Source of the DNA: Geomonas oryzae
GTDB taxonomy: Bacteria > Desulfobacterota > Desulfuromonadia > Geobacterales > Geobacteraceae
Reading direction: 5' to 3'
Assembly: GCF_004117875.1 (NCBI RefSeq)
Contig: NZ_RAHW01000006.1
Coordinates: 62,001-126,000, forward strand
DNA length: 64,000 bases
The notes under the pieces were generated by a model, which was given only the letters and a program-made list of their open reading frames with translations, ran no database searches and had not been told where the DNA came from. Each line of letters begins with the position of its first letter. Position 1 is the first letter of the stretch. Shown here piece after piece: positions 27,443-37,404 of the stretch. Made by a program: the position numbers and the translations under genes.

Positions 27443-30349
27443 ATGAGCAAAACCCGCGTATATGAGTTAGCGGCACAGATGGGGATCGAAAACAAGGAGC
27501 TTATGGCAAGACTTGCCGAGGCAGGCGTGCAGGTCAAAAACCATATGGCTGTCCTTGAGGATTCGGATATCAAGGCGTTATCCGCCCCCGCGCACCCCCC
27601 AGTCAAAGAAGTTTCCCAGGAAGAGGTAAGGGTGAAGCCGACCCTGATCCGCCGTCGCGCGAAGGCGGTCGAGCCTGAGGCTCAGGCGGCAGCCGAGCCG
27701 GCCGAGCCGGTCAAGGAGGAGGCGCCCCAGCCGGCACCCCCCGAGAAGGCACCGGTGGAAGAGGCGCCCAAGCGTCCGGAACCGGTTCGTGCGAGGATCA
27801 TCGAGGCGGCTCCCGCTCCGAAGCCTGCTGCGGTGAAGCCCGAGGCTCCGGCCCCCCAGGCTCCGGTCGTCAAGGAAGAGAAACCGGTGGCCGCCGCACC
27901 TGCCGCGCCCGCGGCACCGGAAAAGCCGGCCGTCGAGGCCCCGAAGGCGGAGGCGCCTGCTGCCCCCGCACCCGAGGCTCCGAAAGCAGAGCCTGCCAAG
28001 GTCGAAGCCCCGAAGGCCCCAGCCGCGGAAGCACCGGTTGCCGCCAAGGCACCCGAGGCACCCGCCGCCAAGGCGGTGGAGCCCGAACCGGACAAGCCGA
28101 CGGCAACCCGCGCGAGGATCCTCGGCCGCGTCGAGATCCCGATTCCGACCCAGCGTCCGGCCGAGCGCCGCGAGTACCAGCGCCCCGCGCAGGGTGAGCG
28201 TCCGGGGCAGCGTCCCGGCATGCCGCGCGGCGTGGAGCGCCCCGGTACCGAGCGTCCGGCACCGCGTCCCGGTGCGGGTCGTCCCGGCGAGCGTCCCCCC
28301 ATGGGTGCGCGCCCCGACCGTCCGGCACCCTTGACCCCGGTAGAGCCGCCGCCGATGCTGGACGATCGCGGCCGCAAGGGGAGGAAACCCGCCCCGGCAG
28401 GCGGCACCGCCGATTACGGCAAGAACGGCAAGAAGGGCGGCGCCCCCGCAGGCAAGGGGAAGAAAGAGAGCTTCAAGGACCTTCTGGACAAACGCGAGCG
28501 GGTTTTCGAGCCCGGGCCGCGCTCCAAGGGTAAGAAAGGGAAGTACACCGAGAAGGTCCAGATCGGCAAGAAGACCGAGATCACGGTACCGAAGGCGATC
28601 AAGAGGATCATCAAGATCAGCGAGTCCATCACCGTGGGCGAGCTGGCCAAGCGCATGGGGATCAAGGCGACCGACCTGATCCGCGCCCTGATGAAGCTAG
28701 GCGTCATGGCGACCATCAACCACCCGCTCGACTTCGACACCGCGACCCTTCTCGCCACCGATTTCGGCTACGAGATCGAGAACGTGGCGCTCGACGTGGA
28801 CGAACTGCTCGAGGCGGAGCCGGATGCGCCGGAAGCGATGCAGAAGCGTCCGCCGGTCGTCACCATCATGGGCCACGTCGACCACGGCAAGACCTCGCTT
28901 CTCGACGCCATCCGCCAGGCCAACGTAATCGCCGGCGAGGCAGGCGGCATCACCCAGCACATCGGCGCTTACGACGTGGAGTTGAAGGGGCAGAAGATCA
29001 CCTTCCTCGACACCCCGGGCCACGAGGCGTTCACCGCGATGCGCGCAAGGGGCGCCAAGGTCACGGACATCGTCATCCTGGTGGTTGCTGCGGACGACGG
29101 CGTCATGCCGCAGACCCGCGAGGCGGTCAACCACTCGAAGGCTGCGGGCGTTCCGATCATCGTCGCCATCAACAAGATCGACAAGCCTGAGGCGAACCCG
29201 AGCAAGGTGAAGCAGGAACTGATGGAATTCGGCCTCGTCTCCGAGGAGTGGGGCGGCGAGACCATCTTCGTGGAAGTATCCGCGAAGAAGCACATCAACC
29301 TCGAGTCGCTGCTCGAGATGGTTCTTCTGCAGGCCGACGTCCTCGAGCTCAAAGCCAACCCGGACAAGACCGCACGCGGCACCGTGGTCGAGGCCAAGCT
29401 GGACAAGGGGCGCGGCCCGGTCGCGACCGTCCTTGTTCAGGAGGGTACTCTGAAGGCGGGCGACTACTTCGTGGCCGGCATCCACTTCGGCCGCGTGCGC
29501 GCCATGCAGAACGACCGCGGCGAAAAGGTCAACGCGGCAGGCCCCGCCATGCCGGTCGAGGTCATCGGCTTCAACGGCGTGCCTGATGCGGGCGACATCT
29601 TCGTCGCCATGAACGACGAGAAACAGGCCAAGGAGATCGCAAACCACCGCCAGATGAAGCTGCGCGAGTCCGAACTGGCCAAGCACAGCAAGCTCTCCCT
29701 GGAGCAGCTCTACGAGAAGATCCAGAAGGGCGAGGTCAAGGACCTCAACACCATCGTCAAGGGCGACGTGCAGGGCTCCGTCGAGGCGGTCGCCGAGTCC
29801 CTCAGGAAGCTCACCACCGACGCCATCCGTCTCAACGTGCTGCACGCCTCCGTCGGCGCCATCACCGAGACCGACGTCAACCTGGCCAGCGCCTCCAACG
29901 CCATCATCCTCGGCTTCAACGTCCGTCCGGAGGTCAAGGCAGCGGCACTCGCCGAGAAGGAAGGGGTCGACGTCAGGCTGTACAACATCATCTACGACGC
30001 GGTGGACGACATCAAGAAGGCGATGGAAGGCCTCCTCGAGCCGACCTTCAAGGAGAAGTACCTGGGTCGCGCCGAGATCCGCGAGGTCTTCTCGGTGCCC
30101 AAGGCCGGCATGGTCGCGGGTTCCTACGTCACCGACGGCAAGATCATCAGGAACGCACAGGTACGCCTTTTGCGCGACAACGTGGTGGTCTTCGAAGGCA
30201 AACTCGGCAGCCTGCGCCGCTTCAAAGACGACGTGAAAGAAGTCGCCACCGGCTACGAGTGCGGTATGTCGCTTGAGAACTACAACGACATCAAGGTCGG
30301 CGACATCTTCGAGTGCTTCGAGATGGAGAAGGTAGCCGGCAAGCTGTAG
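27443..30349 (+). CDS. infB: Translation initiation factor IF-2
   Basis: 968 aa GTPase that places initiator tRNA on the 30S subunit. N-terminal IF2_N ([20 protein letters not shown]) is followed by a long Ala/Pro/Glu-rich segment (about 60-310) and an Arg/Gly/Pro-rich part, a second IF2_N domain near 390-440, then the G domain: G1 [14 protein letters not shown] (about 476), G3 DTPGHEAF, G4 NKID, G5 SAKK. The C-terminal domains end with [20 protein letters not shown]. The ATG directly follows the YlxR-L7Ae stop. The length comes from the low-complexity arm and is usual for this lineage. Confidence 0.97.
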   Translation: MSKTRVYELAAQMGIENKELMARLAEAGVQVKNHMAVLEDSDIKALSAPAHPPVKEVSQEEVRVKPTLIRRRAKAVEPEAQAAAEPAEPVKEEAPQPAPPEKAPVEEAPKRPEPVRARIIEAAPAPKPAAVKPEAPAPQAPVVKEEKPVAAAPAAPAAPEKPAVEAPKAEAPAAPAPEAPKAEPAKVEAPKAPAAEAPVAAKAPEAPAAKAVEPEPDKPTATRARILGRVEIPIPTQRPAERREYQRPAQGERPGQRPGMPRGVERPGTERPAPRPGAGRPGERPPMGARPDRPAPLTPVEPPPMLDDRGRKGRKPAPAGGTADYGKNGKKGGAPAGKGKKESFKDLLDKRERVFEPGPRSKGKKGKYTEKVQIGKKTEITVPKAIKRIIKISESITVGELAKRMGIKATDLIRALMKLGVMATINHPLDFDTATLLATDFGYEIENVALDVDELLEAEPDAPEAMQKRPPVVTIMGHVDHGKTSLLDAIRQANVIAGEAGGITQHIGAYDVELKGQKITFLDTPGHEAFTAMRARGAKVTDIVILVVAADDGVMPQTREAVNHSKAAGVPIIVAINKIDKPEANPSKVKQELMEFGLVSEEWGGETIFVEVSAKKHINLESLLEMVLLQADVLELKANPDKTARGTVVEAKLDKGRGPVATVLVQEGTLKAGDYFVAGIHFGRVRAMQNDRGEKVNAAGPAMPVEVIGFNGVPDAGDIFVAMNDEKQAKEIANHRQMKLRESELAKHSKLSLEQLYEKIQKGEVKDLNTIVKGDVQGSVEAVAESLRKLTTDAIRLNVLHASVGAITETDVNLASASNAIILGFNVRPEVKAAALAEKEGVDVRLYNIIYDAVDDIKKAMEGLLEPTFKEKYLGRAEIREVFSVPKAGMVAGSYVTDGKIIRNAQVRLLRDNVVVFEGKLGSLRRFKDDVKEVATGYECGMSLENYNDIKVGDIFECFEMEKVAGKL

Positions 30350-30361
30350 AGGAAGAAAAAC

Positions 30362-30423
30362 GGGGAGAGCGGCGTCCCGCGTCCGGCATCCCGGCCGCGG
30401 AAGGCCCTCTCCCCTTATTGTTT
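30362..30423 (+). terminator. Candidate terminator after infB
   Basis: GGGGAGAG (30362-30369) pairs with CTCTCCCC (30407-30414) around a GC-rich, itself foldable, 37-nt interior, followed by TTATTGTTTC. Weaker T-run than a consensus terminator; it could separate infB from rbfA only partly. Confidence 0.5.
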
Positions 30424-30451
30424 CTCGTTAGCGATGGTCTCACACTAGTCC

Positions 30452-30585
30452 CCCCTCTCCCTCCGGGAGAGGGTGCCCGGAGGGCGCGTGAGGGCGTTGC
30501 CTCGAAGTGAGAAGTTGCCGCTGCCGATGCCCTCACCCTAGCCCTCTCCCAGAGGGAGAGGGGATGCGGATGTTGTGCAGCGGAA
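30452..30585. repeat. Dispersed 134-bp palindromic element, copy 1
   Basis: Starts with CCCCTCTCCCTCCGGGAGAG and ends with AGCGGAA; contains two hairpins (CCCTCTCC/GGGAGAGGG types) at its ends and inner arms GTGAGGGC / GCCCTCAC. A copy of the same length in the same orientation lies at 47237-47370, about 85% identical by eye. REP/MITE-like intergenic element; similar CCCTCTCCC...GGGAGAGGG elements are common in proteobacterial genomes. The remaining gap to rbfA also holds a small imperfect hairpin (GGGCGAAT/ATTTGCCC near 30605-30627). Confidence 0.85.
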
Positions 30586-30680
30586 GATGGTAAAGATAGG
30601 CAGGGCGAATGATTTATTTGCCCCTACGGGTGTGTGGTCCATGGCAATGGCACCTCCCACACTGACAAGAGAGAAAGATC

Positions 30681-31040
30681 ATGGTAAAGCGTTCCGACAA
30701 GGTTGCCGAAGAGATCCACAAGATCATCTCGGAACTCCTGATAAAGGGTCTCAAGGACCCCCGCATAGGCTTTCTGACCATCACCGGTGTCAAGGTCACT
30801 CCCGACCTGAGACAAGCCACCGTCTACTTCACAGTGCACGGCGACGATGCGGCCAAGAAGAACAGCGAGGCGGGCCTCAACTCCGCCAAGGGCTACATCC
30901 GTAAAGAGATCGGCCAGGCCCTCAAGTTGCGTTTCACCCCCGAGGTGACCTTCAAGTACGACACCTCGTTAGATTACGGCCAGCATATCGAATCGATTCT
31001 GAAGGAGATTGGGGCTACGGATGACGGCGACAACAGCTGA
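30681..31040 (+). CDS. rbfA: Ribosome-binding factor A
   Basis: 119 aa KH-fold protein that helps mature the 16S rRNA 5' end, notably in the cold. Typical elements are RSDKVAEEIHKIISELLIKG, DPRIGFLTITGVKVTPDLR, and the C-terminal FTPEVTFKYDTSLDYGQHIE. It overlaps nrnA by 20 bp. It is separated from infB by 331 bp carrying the 134-bp repeat, so the usual operon may be split here. Confidence 0.95.
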   Translation: MVKRSDKVAEEIHKIISELLIKGLKDPRIGFLTITGVKVTPDLRQATVYFTVHGDDAAKKNSEAGLNSAKGYIRKEIGQALKLRFTPEVTFKYDTSLDYGQHIESILKEIGATDDGDNS

Positions 31041-31989
31041 GATTAAGCGGATAGTTGCGGAGATCGACCAGGCGGCGAGTTTTCTGATCACGAGCCACGA
31101 GAGTCCCGACCCGGACGCGGTCGGCTCCTCCCTGGCCCTGGCCAACTATCTGACCGCGCGCGGCAAGGACGTCACCGTCTATCTCTGCGATCCGGTCCCG
31201 GACAACTGCGCCTTCCTCCCGATGGCTGAGCAGGTGTACGGCGAGATGCCGGAGCGCGACTTCGACGTCTGCTTCGTGCTCGATGTGGGCGAATTCCGCC
31301 GCGCCGGCAGGGCGGTCACCGAGAACAAGAGGATCGGCCGTTTCATCAACGTCGACCACCACCTGGGGTGCGAGAACTTCGGCGTTTGCAACCTGATCGA
31401 CCCGAAGGCGAGCGCCACCGCGGCCCTCATCTACCGGATCATCAGGGCGGCGGGGGACGAGGTGGACTATCCCACCGCACTCTGCATCTACACCGCCATC
31501 CTTTCCGATACCGGCAGCTTCCACTACTCGAACTCCGACCCCGAGTCCTTCGCCATCGCAGGCGAGATGATCGGCAAAGGGGTGAACGCCTGGAGCGTGA
31601 ACGAGAACCTCTACGAGAGCGAGCCGCTGCAGAGGATCGCGCTTTTAGCCCTAGCCCTCTCCGATCTGACCGTCTCCCCTACCGGCGAGTACGCCTCGGT
31701 CACCGTCACCCTCGACATGTACGGCAAGACCGGCGCGACCGCCCAGGACACCGACCGTTTCATCAACTACCCCCGCTCCATCAAGGGGGTGCAGGTGGCG
31801 CTCTTCTTCCGCCAGGTCGAGGAGGGGCTCTTCAAGGTCGGTTTCAGGAGCAAGGGGAAGGTCGATGTCTCGGCGGTATCCGCCTCTTTCGGCGGCGGCG
31901 GGCACCACAACGCCGCAGGATGCATGGTTCGGGGCACGCTCGCGGAGGTCAAGGCGCAGGTCTTTGACCGGCTGGAGCAGATGCGCTGA
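31021..31989 (+). CDS. nrnA: Bifunctional oligoribonuclease/PAP phosphatase NrnA (DHH family)
   Basis: 322 aa DHH/DHHA1 phosphoesterase that degrades very short RNAs and pAp. Metal-binding motifs: SHESPDPDAVGSSLAL (DxD), the DHH motif in NVDHHLGC, and the substrate-binding GGGGHHNAAGC in the C-terminal DHHA1 domain. ATG 31021 is preferred (GGGG 6 bp upstream); a TTG at 31009 in frame lies almost inside an AAGGAG and is less likely. It replaces orn-type oligoribonucleases in many bacteria. It overlaps rbfA and shares ATGA with truB. Confidence 0.93.
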   Translation: MTATTAEIKRIVAEIDQAASFLITSHESPDPDAVGSSLALANYLTARGKDVTVYLCDPVPDNCAFLPMAEQVYGEMPERDFDVCFVLDVGEFRRAGRAVTENKRIGRFINVDHHLGCENFGVCNLIDPKASATAALIYRIIRAAGDEVDYPTALCIYTAILSDTGSFHYSNSDPESFAIAGEMIGKGVNAWSVNENLYESEPLQRIALLALALSDLTVSPTGEYASVTVTLDMYGKTGATAQDTDRFINYPRSIKGVQVALFFRQVEEGLFKVGFRSKGKVDVSAVSASFGGGGHHNAAGCMVRGTLAEVKAQVFDRLEQMR

Positions 31990-32876
31990 TGCTGAACGGC
32001 TTTTTCGTGATCGACAAGCCGGCCGGTGTCACCTCCCATGACATCGTGTCGAAGGTCCGCCGTGCCATCAACCAGAAGAAGGTGGGGCACACCGGGACCC
32101 TCGACCCCTTCGCGACCGGCGTTCTGCCCGTGGCGGTGGGGGAGGGGACCAAGGCGATCCAGTTCCTCGACGAGTCCGAGAAGGAGTACCGTGCGGTCTT
32201 GAGGCTCGGCATCGCCACCGACACCCAGGATCTCACCGGTGAGGTGATCGCGCAACGGGAGTGGTCGCACCTCTCGCCCGCGGACCTGGAAGGGGTCGTG
32301 CCGCGCTTTCTAGGTCTCCAGAAGCAGCTCCCGCCCATGTTCTCCGCCATCAAGCAGGGTGGCGTGCCGCTTTACAAGCTGGCCCGAAAGGGTATCGAGG
32401 TGGAGCGCGAGGAGCGCGAGGTGGAGATCCACTCGCTCACCTTCGAATGGATCCGTCTCCCCGAGGCCTGCTTCACGGTGCGCTGCTCGCGCGGCACCTA
32501 CGTCAGGACACTTGCCTGCGACATCGGCGAGGCGCTCGGATGCGGCGCACACCTGCTGGAGCTCAGGCGCACGAAAAGCGGCCTGTTCAAAGAGGCGGAC
32601 GCCATCACCATCGAGGCGCTCGCCGCTGCGGCCGACCAGCAGGCGCTTCTCTTGCCCCTGGACCGGGCGCTCGATCACCTGAGGAGCTTGCAGCTCACCG
32701 AAGAGGGGGGGCGCAAGGTCGGTAACGGCGTGGTGCCGCGGGAGTGCGAGTTCGTCCAGGCGCCGGGGCCGTTTCAGGACGGCGAACAGGTGCGACTCTA
32801 TCTTGGTGAGCGTTTCCTGGCAGTGGCCAGCCACGACCGGCTCAAAGGGCTGCGTCTCATGCGTGTATTCAATTAG
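31989..32876 (+). CDS. truB: tRNA pseudouridine(55) synthase TruB
   Basis: 295 aa. The N-terminus NGFFVIDKPAGVTSHDIVSK and the catalytic Asp loop GHTGTLDPFATGVLPV are diagnostic; KQLPPMFSAIKQGGVPLYKLAR and CSRGTYVRTLACDIGEALGC follow in order. A C-terminal PUA-like region begins near residue 230. It modifies U55 in the T-loop of tRNAs. The start overlaps the nrnA stop by one base. Confidence 0.96.
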   Translation: MLNGFFVIDKPAGVTSHDIVSKVRRAINQKKVGHTGTLDPFATGVLPVAVGEGTKAIQFLDESEKEYRAVLRLGIATDTQDLTGEVIAQREWSHLSPADLEGVVPRFLGLQKQLPPMFSAIKQGGVPLYKLARKGIEVEREEREVEIHSLTFEWIRLPEACFTVRCSRGTYVRTLACDIGEALGCGAHLLELRRTKSGLFKEADAITIEALAAAADQQALLLPLDRALDHLRSLQLTEEGGRKVGNGVVPRECEFVQAPGPFQDGEQVRLYLGERFLAVASHDRLKGLRLMRVFN

Positions 32877-32929
32877 TATTCCTTCTTTACACGTACCTGC
32901 TTTTGTGGTAAGAGTTGAAGGTCTTGATC

Positions 32930-32962
32930 TATGCCGTGGCCTCGAGGCTGCGGGAAGGCATA
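32930..32962 (+). promoter_or_regulatory. Hairpin in the rpsO leader
   Basis: TATGCC (32930-32935) pairs with GGCATA (32957-32962) outside an inner stem GCCTCGAGGC (32939-32948). It lies in the 138-bp gap between truB and rpsO. S15 autoregulates its own mRNA through leader structures in several bacteria, and this is the only obvious structure here; function is inference. Confidence 0.4.
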
Positions 32963-33014
32963 AAAGCACAAAATAAAAGCACTAACAATTAAGATGGGAA
33001 GGGGGTGTAACCAC

Positions 33015-33281
33015 ATGCTGCAAACGGAAAAGAAGCAGGAAATCATCACAGCTCATAAGCTGCACGATTCCGACACGGGTTCGCCGGAAGTGCAGATTGC
33101 AATTCTTTCGGAGCGTATCACCTATCTGACTGAGCACTTCAAGACTCACAAGAAGGATCATCACAGCCGTCGCGGTCTGCTGAAGATCGTCGGTCAGAGA
33201 AGGGGTCTGCTTGACTACCTGAAGAAGAAGGATGTAGAGCGCTACAAGGCGATCATCGCCAAGCTCGGCATCAGAAGGTAA
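33015..33281 (+). CDS. rpsO: 30S ribosomal protein S15
   Basis: 88 aa primary 16S rRNA-binding protein. The sequence from [20 protein letters not shown] through [35 protein letters not shown] to IAKLGIRR is full-length S15. The ATG at 33015 is chosen; the frame is open seven codons further up, but no S15 has such an extension, and AAGGGGGTG sits just before this ATG. It is followed by a terminator, then pnp, the universal rpsO-pnp order. Confidence 0.97.
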   Translation: MLQTEKKQEIITAHKLHDSDTGSPEVQIAILSERITYLTEHFKTHKKDHHSRRGLLKIVGQRRGLLDYLKKKDVERYKAIIAKLGIRR

Positions 33282-33283
33282 AA

Positions 33284-33323
33284 AAAGGCAGTATACCTCA
33301 ACGGGTATATTGCCTTTCCTCTT
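33284..33323 (+). terminator. Intrinsic terminator between rpsO and pnp
   Basis: AAAGGCAGTATACC (33284-33297) pairs with GGTATATTGCCTTT (33304-33317; one G-T wobble) over a 6-nt loop and is followed by CCTCTTTC. The pyrimidine tract is short, so read-through into pnp is likely, as in E. coli. Confidence 0.82.
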
Positions 33324-33463
33324 TCATCATGTAAGGGCCTTAGTGCCCTTTTTCTTGTTGGGGGCGTGGATAAAACCGCCCTGCGGCGCGTACTTGTGTC
33401 CGCATGACGATTTTCTCGGCGGCCCCAACACCAACCGAAGCACCAATAATGGAGGCCGTAACA

Positions 33464-35554
33464 ATGGTACATTCCGTACAGGCAGAATGCTGTGGCAAGA
33501 CAATCACCATCGAAACAGGAAAGATCGCGAAGCAGGCTAGCGGCGCGGTCATGATCAAAAGCGGCGACACCATGGTCCTCGTGACCGCCGTCGCCATGAA
33601 ATCCGCCAAGGAAGGGCAGGGCTTCTTCCCGCTCACCGTCAACTACCAGGAGAAGGCTTACGCAGGGGGCCGCATCCCCGGCTCGTTCTTCAAGCGCGAG
33701 GGGCGTCCCTCCGACAACGAAACCCTCACCTCCCGTCTCATCGACCGTCCGATCCGTCCGCTCTTCCCGGAAGGGTTCCTGAACGACACCCAGGTCATGG
33801 CTACCGTGGTTTCCGCTGACAAGGACCACGATCCGGGCATCCTCTCCATGATCGGCGCTTCCGCAGCCCTCATGGTCTCCGACGTTCCCTTCGCCGGCCC
33901 GATCGCAGGCGTCAAGGTGGCTCGCGTCGACGGCCAGTTCATCGCCAACCCGACCGCCGAGCAGGAAGAGAAGAGCGACATGGAGATCGTCATCGCCGCT
34001 TCCAAGGACGCCATCCTGATGGTGGAAGGTAGCGCTTCCGAGGTTTCCGAGAACGACCTCCTCGAGGCGATCTTCTTCGGCAAGGAAGCGGTCCAGGGGA
34101 TCCTCGCCGCCCAGGAAGAGCTGGTTGCCAAGGTGCAGCCGGTCAAGCGCGACATCCCGGCCCCGGTGGTCAACGAGGCGCTCAAGGCGCGCGTCGACGC
34201 ACTCGCCAAGGAAGAGATGAAAGCAGCGGTACGCATCAAGGCCAAGGGCGAGCGTCACGACGCCATCGACGCCATCGCCGAGAAGACCGTGGCGGCTCTC
34301 GCCGAGGAGTTCGAAGGGTCCGAGAAAGAGGTTAAGGCGTTCATCGAGGACCTCGAGTACAACCTGGTGCGTGAGCACATCATCAAGGACGGCTCCAGGA
34401 TCGACGGCCGCGACACCAAGACCATCCGCAACATCGCAACCGAGGTCGGCTTCCTGCCGCGCGCACACGGCTCCGCCCTGTTCACCCGCGGCGAGACCCA
34501 GTCCATCGTGGCCGCAACGCTCGGCACCTCGGTCGACGAGCAGCGCATCGACTCGCTCTACGGCGATTCCCGCAAGAAGTTCATGCTGCACTACAACTTC
34601 CCGCCGTACTCCGTCGGCGAGACCAGCTTCCGCCTCGCTCCGGGCCGCCGCGAAATCGGCCACGGCATGCTGGCCGAGCGCGCCCTGCAGCAGGTGCTTC
34701 CGAAGCACGATGACTTCCCCTACACCATCCGTATCGTCTCCGACATCACCGAGAGCAACGGCTCCTCCTCGATGGCCACCGTCTGCGGCGGCTCCCTGTC
34801 CATGATGGACGCAGGTATCCCGATCAAGGCGCCGGTTGCCGGTATCGCCATGGGCCTCATCAAGGAAGGCGACGAGTACGCCATCCTCTCCGACATCCTG
34901 GGCGACGAAGACCACCTGGGCGACATGGACTTCAAAGTGGCCGGTACCGCCGACGGCGTCACCGCGCTGCAGATGGACATCAAGATCGGCGGCGTCACCC
35001 GCGAGATCATGGGCGCCGCCCTGGCACAGGCGAAAGCCGGCCGCGTGCACATCCTGGGCGAGATGGCCAAGTCCCTCTCCTCCGCGCGTGCCGACCTCTC
35101 CGCCTTCGCTCCGCGCATCACCACCATCTGGGTCAAGGTCGACAAGATCCGCGACGTCATCGGCAGTGGCGGCAAGAACATCAGGAGCGTCACCGAGGCG
35201 ACCGGCGTCGCCATCGACATCGAGGACACCGGCAAGATCAACATCGCTTCCAACAACAAGGAAGCCTGCGACCTCGCCATCAAGATGATCCGCAACCTCA
35301 CCGCCGAGGCTGAGGAAGGCAAACTCTACATGGGCACCGTGAAGAAGATCATGGAATTCGGCGCGTTCGTCGAGATCTTCCCGGGAACCGACGGTCTGGT
35401 GCACGTCTCCGAACTCGACACCGAGCGCGTGAAGAACGTGAGCGACATCCTCAAAGAAGGGGACAAGGTGCTGGTGAAGTGCATCGGCATCGACAAACAG
35501 GGCAAGATCAAGCTCTCCCGTAAAGAGGCTCTGGGCCAGACCTTCACCGAATAA
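33464..35554 (+). CDS. pnp: Polynucleotide phosphorylase
   Basis: 696 aa phosphorolytic 3'-5' exoribonuclease. Order of domains: RNase PH 1 (about 15-145), an alpha-helical linker, RNase PH 2 (about 310-545, with [20 protein letters not shown] and [20 protein letters not shown]), KH (about 553-615, [20 protein letters not shown]) and S1 (about 620-690, [19 protein letters not shown]). The ATG at 33464 has GGAGG 8 bp upstream and starts the conserved [19 protein letters not shown]; the frame is open to 33404 without homology. Confidence 0.97.
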   Translation: MVHSVQAECCGKTITIETGKIAKQASGAVMIKSGDTMVLVTAVAMKSAKEGQGFFPLTVNYQEKAYAGGRIPGSFFKREGRPSDNETLTSRLIDRPIRPLFPEGFLNDTQVMATVVSADKDHDPGILSMIGASAALMVSDVPFAGPIAGVKVARVDGQFIANPTAEQEEKSDMEIVIAASKDAILMVEGSASEVSENDLLEAIFFGKEAVQGILAAQEELVAKVQPVKRDIPAPVVNEALKARVDALAKEEMKAAVRIKAKGERHDAIDAIAEKTVAALAEEFEGSEKEVKAFIEDLEYNLVREHIIKDGSRIDGRDTKTIRNIATEVGFLPRAHGSALFTRGETQSIVAATLGTSVDEQRIDSLYGDSRKKFMLHYNFPPYSVGETSFRLAPGRREIGHGMLAERALQQVLPKHDDFPYTIRIVSDITESNGSSSMATVCGGSLSMMDAGIPIKAPVAGIAMGLIKEGDEYAILSDILGDEDHLGDMDFKVAGTADGVTALQMDIKIGGVTREIMGAALAQAKAGRVHILGEMAKSLSSARADLSAFAPRITTIWVKVDKIRDVIGSGGKNIRSVTEATGVAIDIEDTGKINIASNNKEACDLAIKMIRNLTAEAEEGKLYMGTVKKIMEFGAFVEIFPGTDGLVHVSELDTERVKNVSDILKEGDKVLVKCIGIDKQGKIKLSRKEALGQTFTE

Positions 35555-35607
35555 CATCTCTCATGTGAGAGCTGGAAATTTTCGGCTTTCCCGGTATAGT
35601 TCTAGCC

Positions 35608-36864
35608 ATGATTAAAAAGACCACCCTAAATAACGGGATACGCGTCATTACCGAGCGTATCCCGTACGCAAACTCCGTCTCCATAGGAATCTGGGTCGCC
35701 AACGGCTCCCGCCACGAACGGCGGGAGTCGAACGGCGTCGCCCACTTCATCGAGCATCTCCTCTTTAAAGGCACCGAACGCCGCTCCTCATTGGACATCG
35801 CCCGCGAGATCGACTCGGTTGGCGGCGTGCTGAACGCCTTCACCAGCCGCGAGTACGTCTGCTACTACGCCAAGGTGCTGGACAAGTTCCTCCCGCGTGC
35901 CGTTGATCTTTTGACCGACATCTTCCTCCATTCCGTCTTCGACGACGAAGAGATCGAGAAGGAGCGCCGCGTGGTGCTCCAGGAGATCAACATGATGGAG
36001 GACACCCCGGACGACCTGATCCACGACCTCTTCCACCAGCACTTCTGGAAGGGGCACCCGCTGGGGATGTCGATCCTGGGCGATGCCGAGAGCGTAACCG
36101 GGCTTTCCCGCGACGCCATCATCGCCTACAAGGACAAGATGTACCGTGCCGACGACATCATCGTCACCGCGGCCGGCAACGTCAATCACGACAAGCTCAC
36201 CGTGCTTTTAGAGGAATTTTTAAACGGCGTCGAGCCGGGGCACGGCAGGAGCGAGTCGGTACCCCCGGTGTACGAGCGTCGTATCGAGCTGGTCGAGAAG
36301 GACCTGGAGCAGATCCACGTCTGCCTCGGCCTCAAGGGGGTGCAGCAAAGCCACCCGCAGCGCTACGATGCCTTCATCATGAACGCCATCCTGGGGGGCT
36401 CCATGAGCTCGCGCCTCTTCCAGGAGGTGCGCGAGAAGAGCGGGCTTGCCTACTCCGTCTACTCTTACATCGCCTCCCACGCCGATGCCGGTTCGCTCGT
36501 CGTTTACGCCGGTGCGAGCCCGGAAAACGCGAAGGAGCTTCTCGAGATCATGCTGCGTGAGATCGGCCGCTTCAAACGCGAGCCGGTCCCCATGGAGCAG
36601 CTCGAGGGGGCGCGCGAGCAGTTGAAGGGCAACCTGCTCCTGTCGCTTGAATCGAGCGACAACCGCATGTCGCGCCTGGCGAAAAACGAGATCTACTTCG
36701 GCACGCCGCTGCCTCTGTCAGAAATCATGGAAGGGTTCGACCGCGTCACCTCCGAGAGCATCCAGGAACTCGCCCAAGAGATTCTGGACAACTCCGCGCT
36801 GACCCTGGTCATGCTGGGCCGGGTCGGTTCTCCCTCCTTTACCGACTCCGATATCAACGTCTGA
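35608..36864 (+). CDS. M16 family zinc metallopeptidase (YmxG/PqqL-like)
   Basis: 418 aa processing-peptidase-like enzyme. The inverted zinc motif is [11 protein letters not shown] (HxxEH) with the downstream Glu in [19 protein letters not shown]; the N-terminus [19 protein letters not shown] and the C-terminal repeat with [21 protein letters not shown] complete the family. Bacteria keep this gene next to pnp, as here. No Shine-Dalgarno is visible before the ATG; a TATAGT hexamer ends 7 bp upstream (35595-35600). It overlaps dut by one base. Confidence 0.93.
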   Translation: MIKKTTLNNGIRVITERIPYANSVSIGIWVANGSRHERRESNGVAHFIEHLLFKGTERRSSLDIAREIDSVGGVLNAFTSREYVCYYAKVLDKFLPRAVDLLTDIFLHSVFDDEEIEKERRVVLQEINMMEDTPDDLIHDLFHQHFWKGHPLGMSILGDAESVTGLSRDAIIAYKDKMYRADDIIVTAAGNVNHDKLTVLLEEFLNGVEPGHGRSESVPPVYERRIELVEKDLEQIHVCLGLKGVQQSHPQRYDAFIMNAILGGSMSSRLFQEVREKSGLAYSVYSYIASHADAGSLVVYAGASPENAKELLEIMLREIGRFKREPVPMEQLEGAREQLKGNLLLSLESSDNRMSRLAKNEIYFGTPLPLSEIMEGFDRVTSESIQELAQEILDNSALTLVMLGRVGSPSFTDSDINV

Positions 36865-37304
36865 TGAAAACCATACCCATCCGGATAAAACGCCTGCGGT
36901 CGACCTCGCTACCCTCTTACATGACCGAGCAGGCGGCGGGTGTCGATCTGCATGCCGCGCTCGATGAGGATTTCGTGCTGCACCCGGGCGAGCGTGCCCT
37001 GGTCCCGACGGGCATAGCCATCGAGATCCCGCCCGGCATCGAGGCGCAGGTGAGACCCAGAAGCGGCCTGGCGCTCAGGCACGGCATCGCGCTGGTGAAC
37101 TCGCCGGGCACCATCGACGCGGACTACCGCGGCGAGATCGGGGTCATCGTGATCAACCACGGCAACGAGCCTTTCGCCATCAAGCACGGCGAGCGCATCG
37201 CGCAGATGGTCTTCGCCCGCTGCGAGCGCGCCGAGTTCATCGAGGTGGACGAACTGGGCGATACCGCCCGCGGCGCCGGCGGGTTCGGGCATACGGGAAG
37301 GTAG
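36864..37304 (+). CDS. dut: Deoxyuridine 5'-triphosphate nucleotidohydrolase (dUTPase)
   Basis: 146 aa trimeric enzyme that converts dUTP to dUMP and pyrophosphate, keeping uracil out of DNA. The five dUTPase motifs are visible: [51 protein letters not shown] and the C-terminal P-loop-like [11 protein letters not shown]. The start codon overlaps the stop of the M16 gene. Confidence 0.97.
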   Translation: MKTIPIRIKRLRSTSLPSYMTEQAAGVDLHAALDEDFVLHPGERALVPTGIAIEIPPGIEAQVRPRSGLALRHGIALVNSPGTIDADYRGEIGVIVINHGNEPFAIKHGERIAQMVFARCERAEFIEVDELGDTARGAGGFGHTGR

Positions 37305-37404
37305 ATCCATCGCCATTCGTCCTTACGGAAGTTAACCCGCTTGCCGGCCTCTTCTGCCGGTCGGCCGCGTCACCCATTCTTGAACTACCTACGGGGGCAC
37401 GCTT

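Noticed and set aside
32877-33014. tRNA gene upstream of rpsO
   Set aside because: The hairpin there lacks a cloverleaf, a T-loop GTTCGA-type motif and an acceptor stem.
33242-35557. 771-codon open frame opposite pnp
   Set aside because: Same artefact; composition is Gly/Asp/Val/His-rich and it has no start signals or domains.
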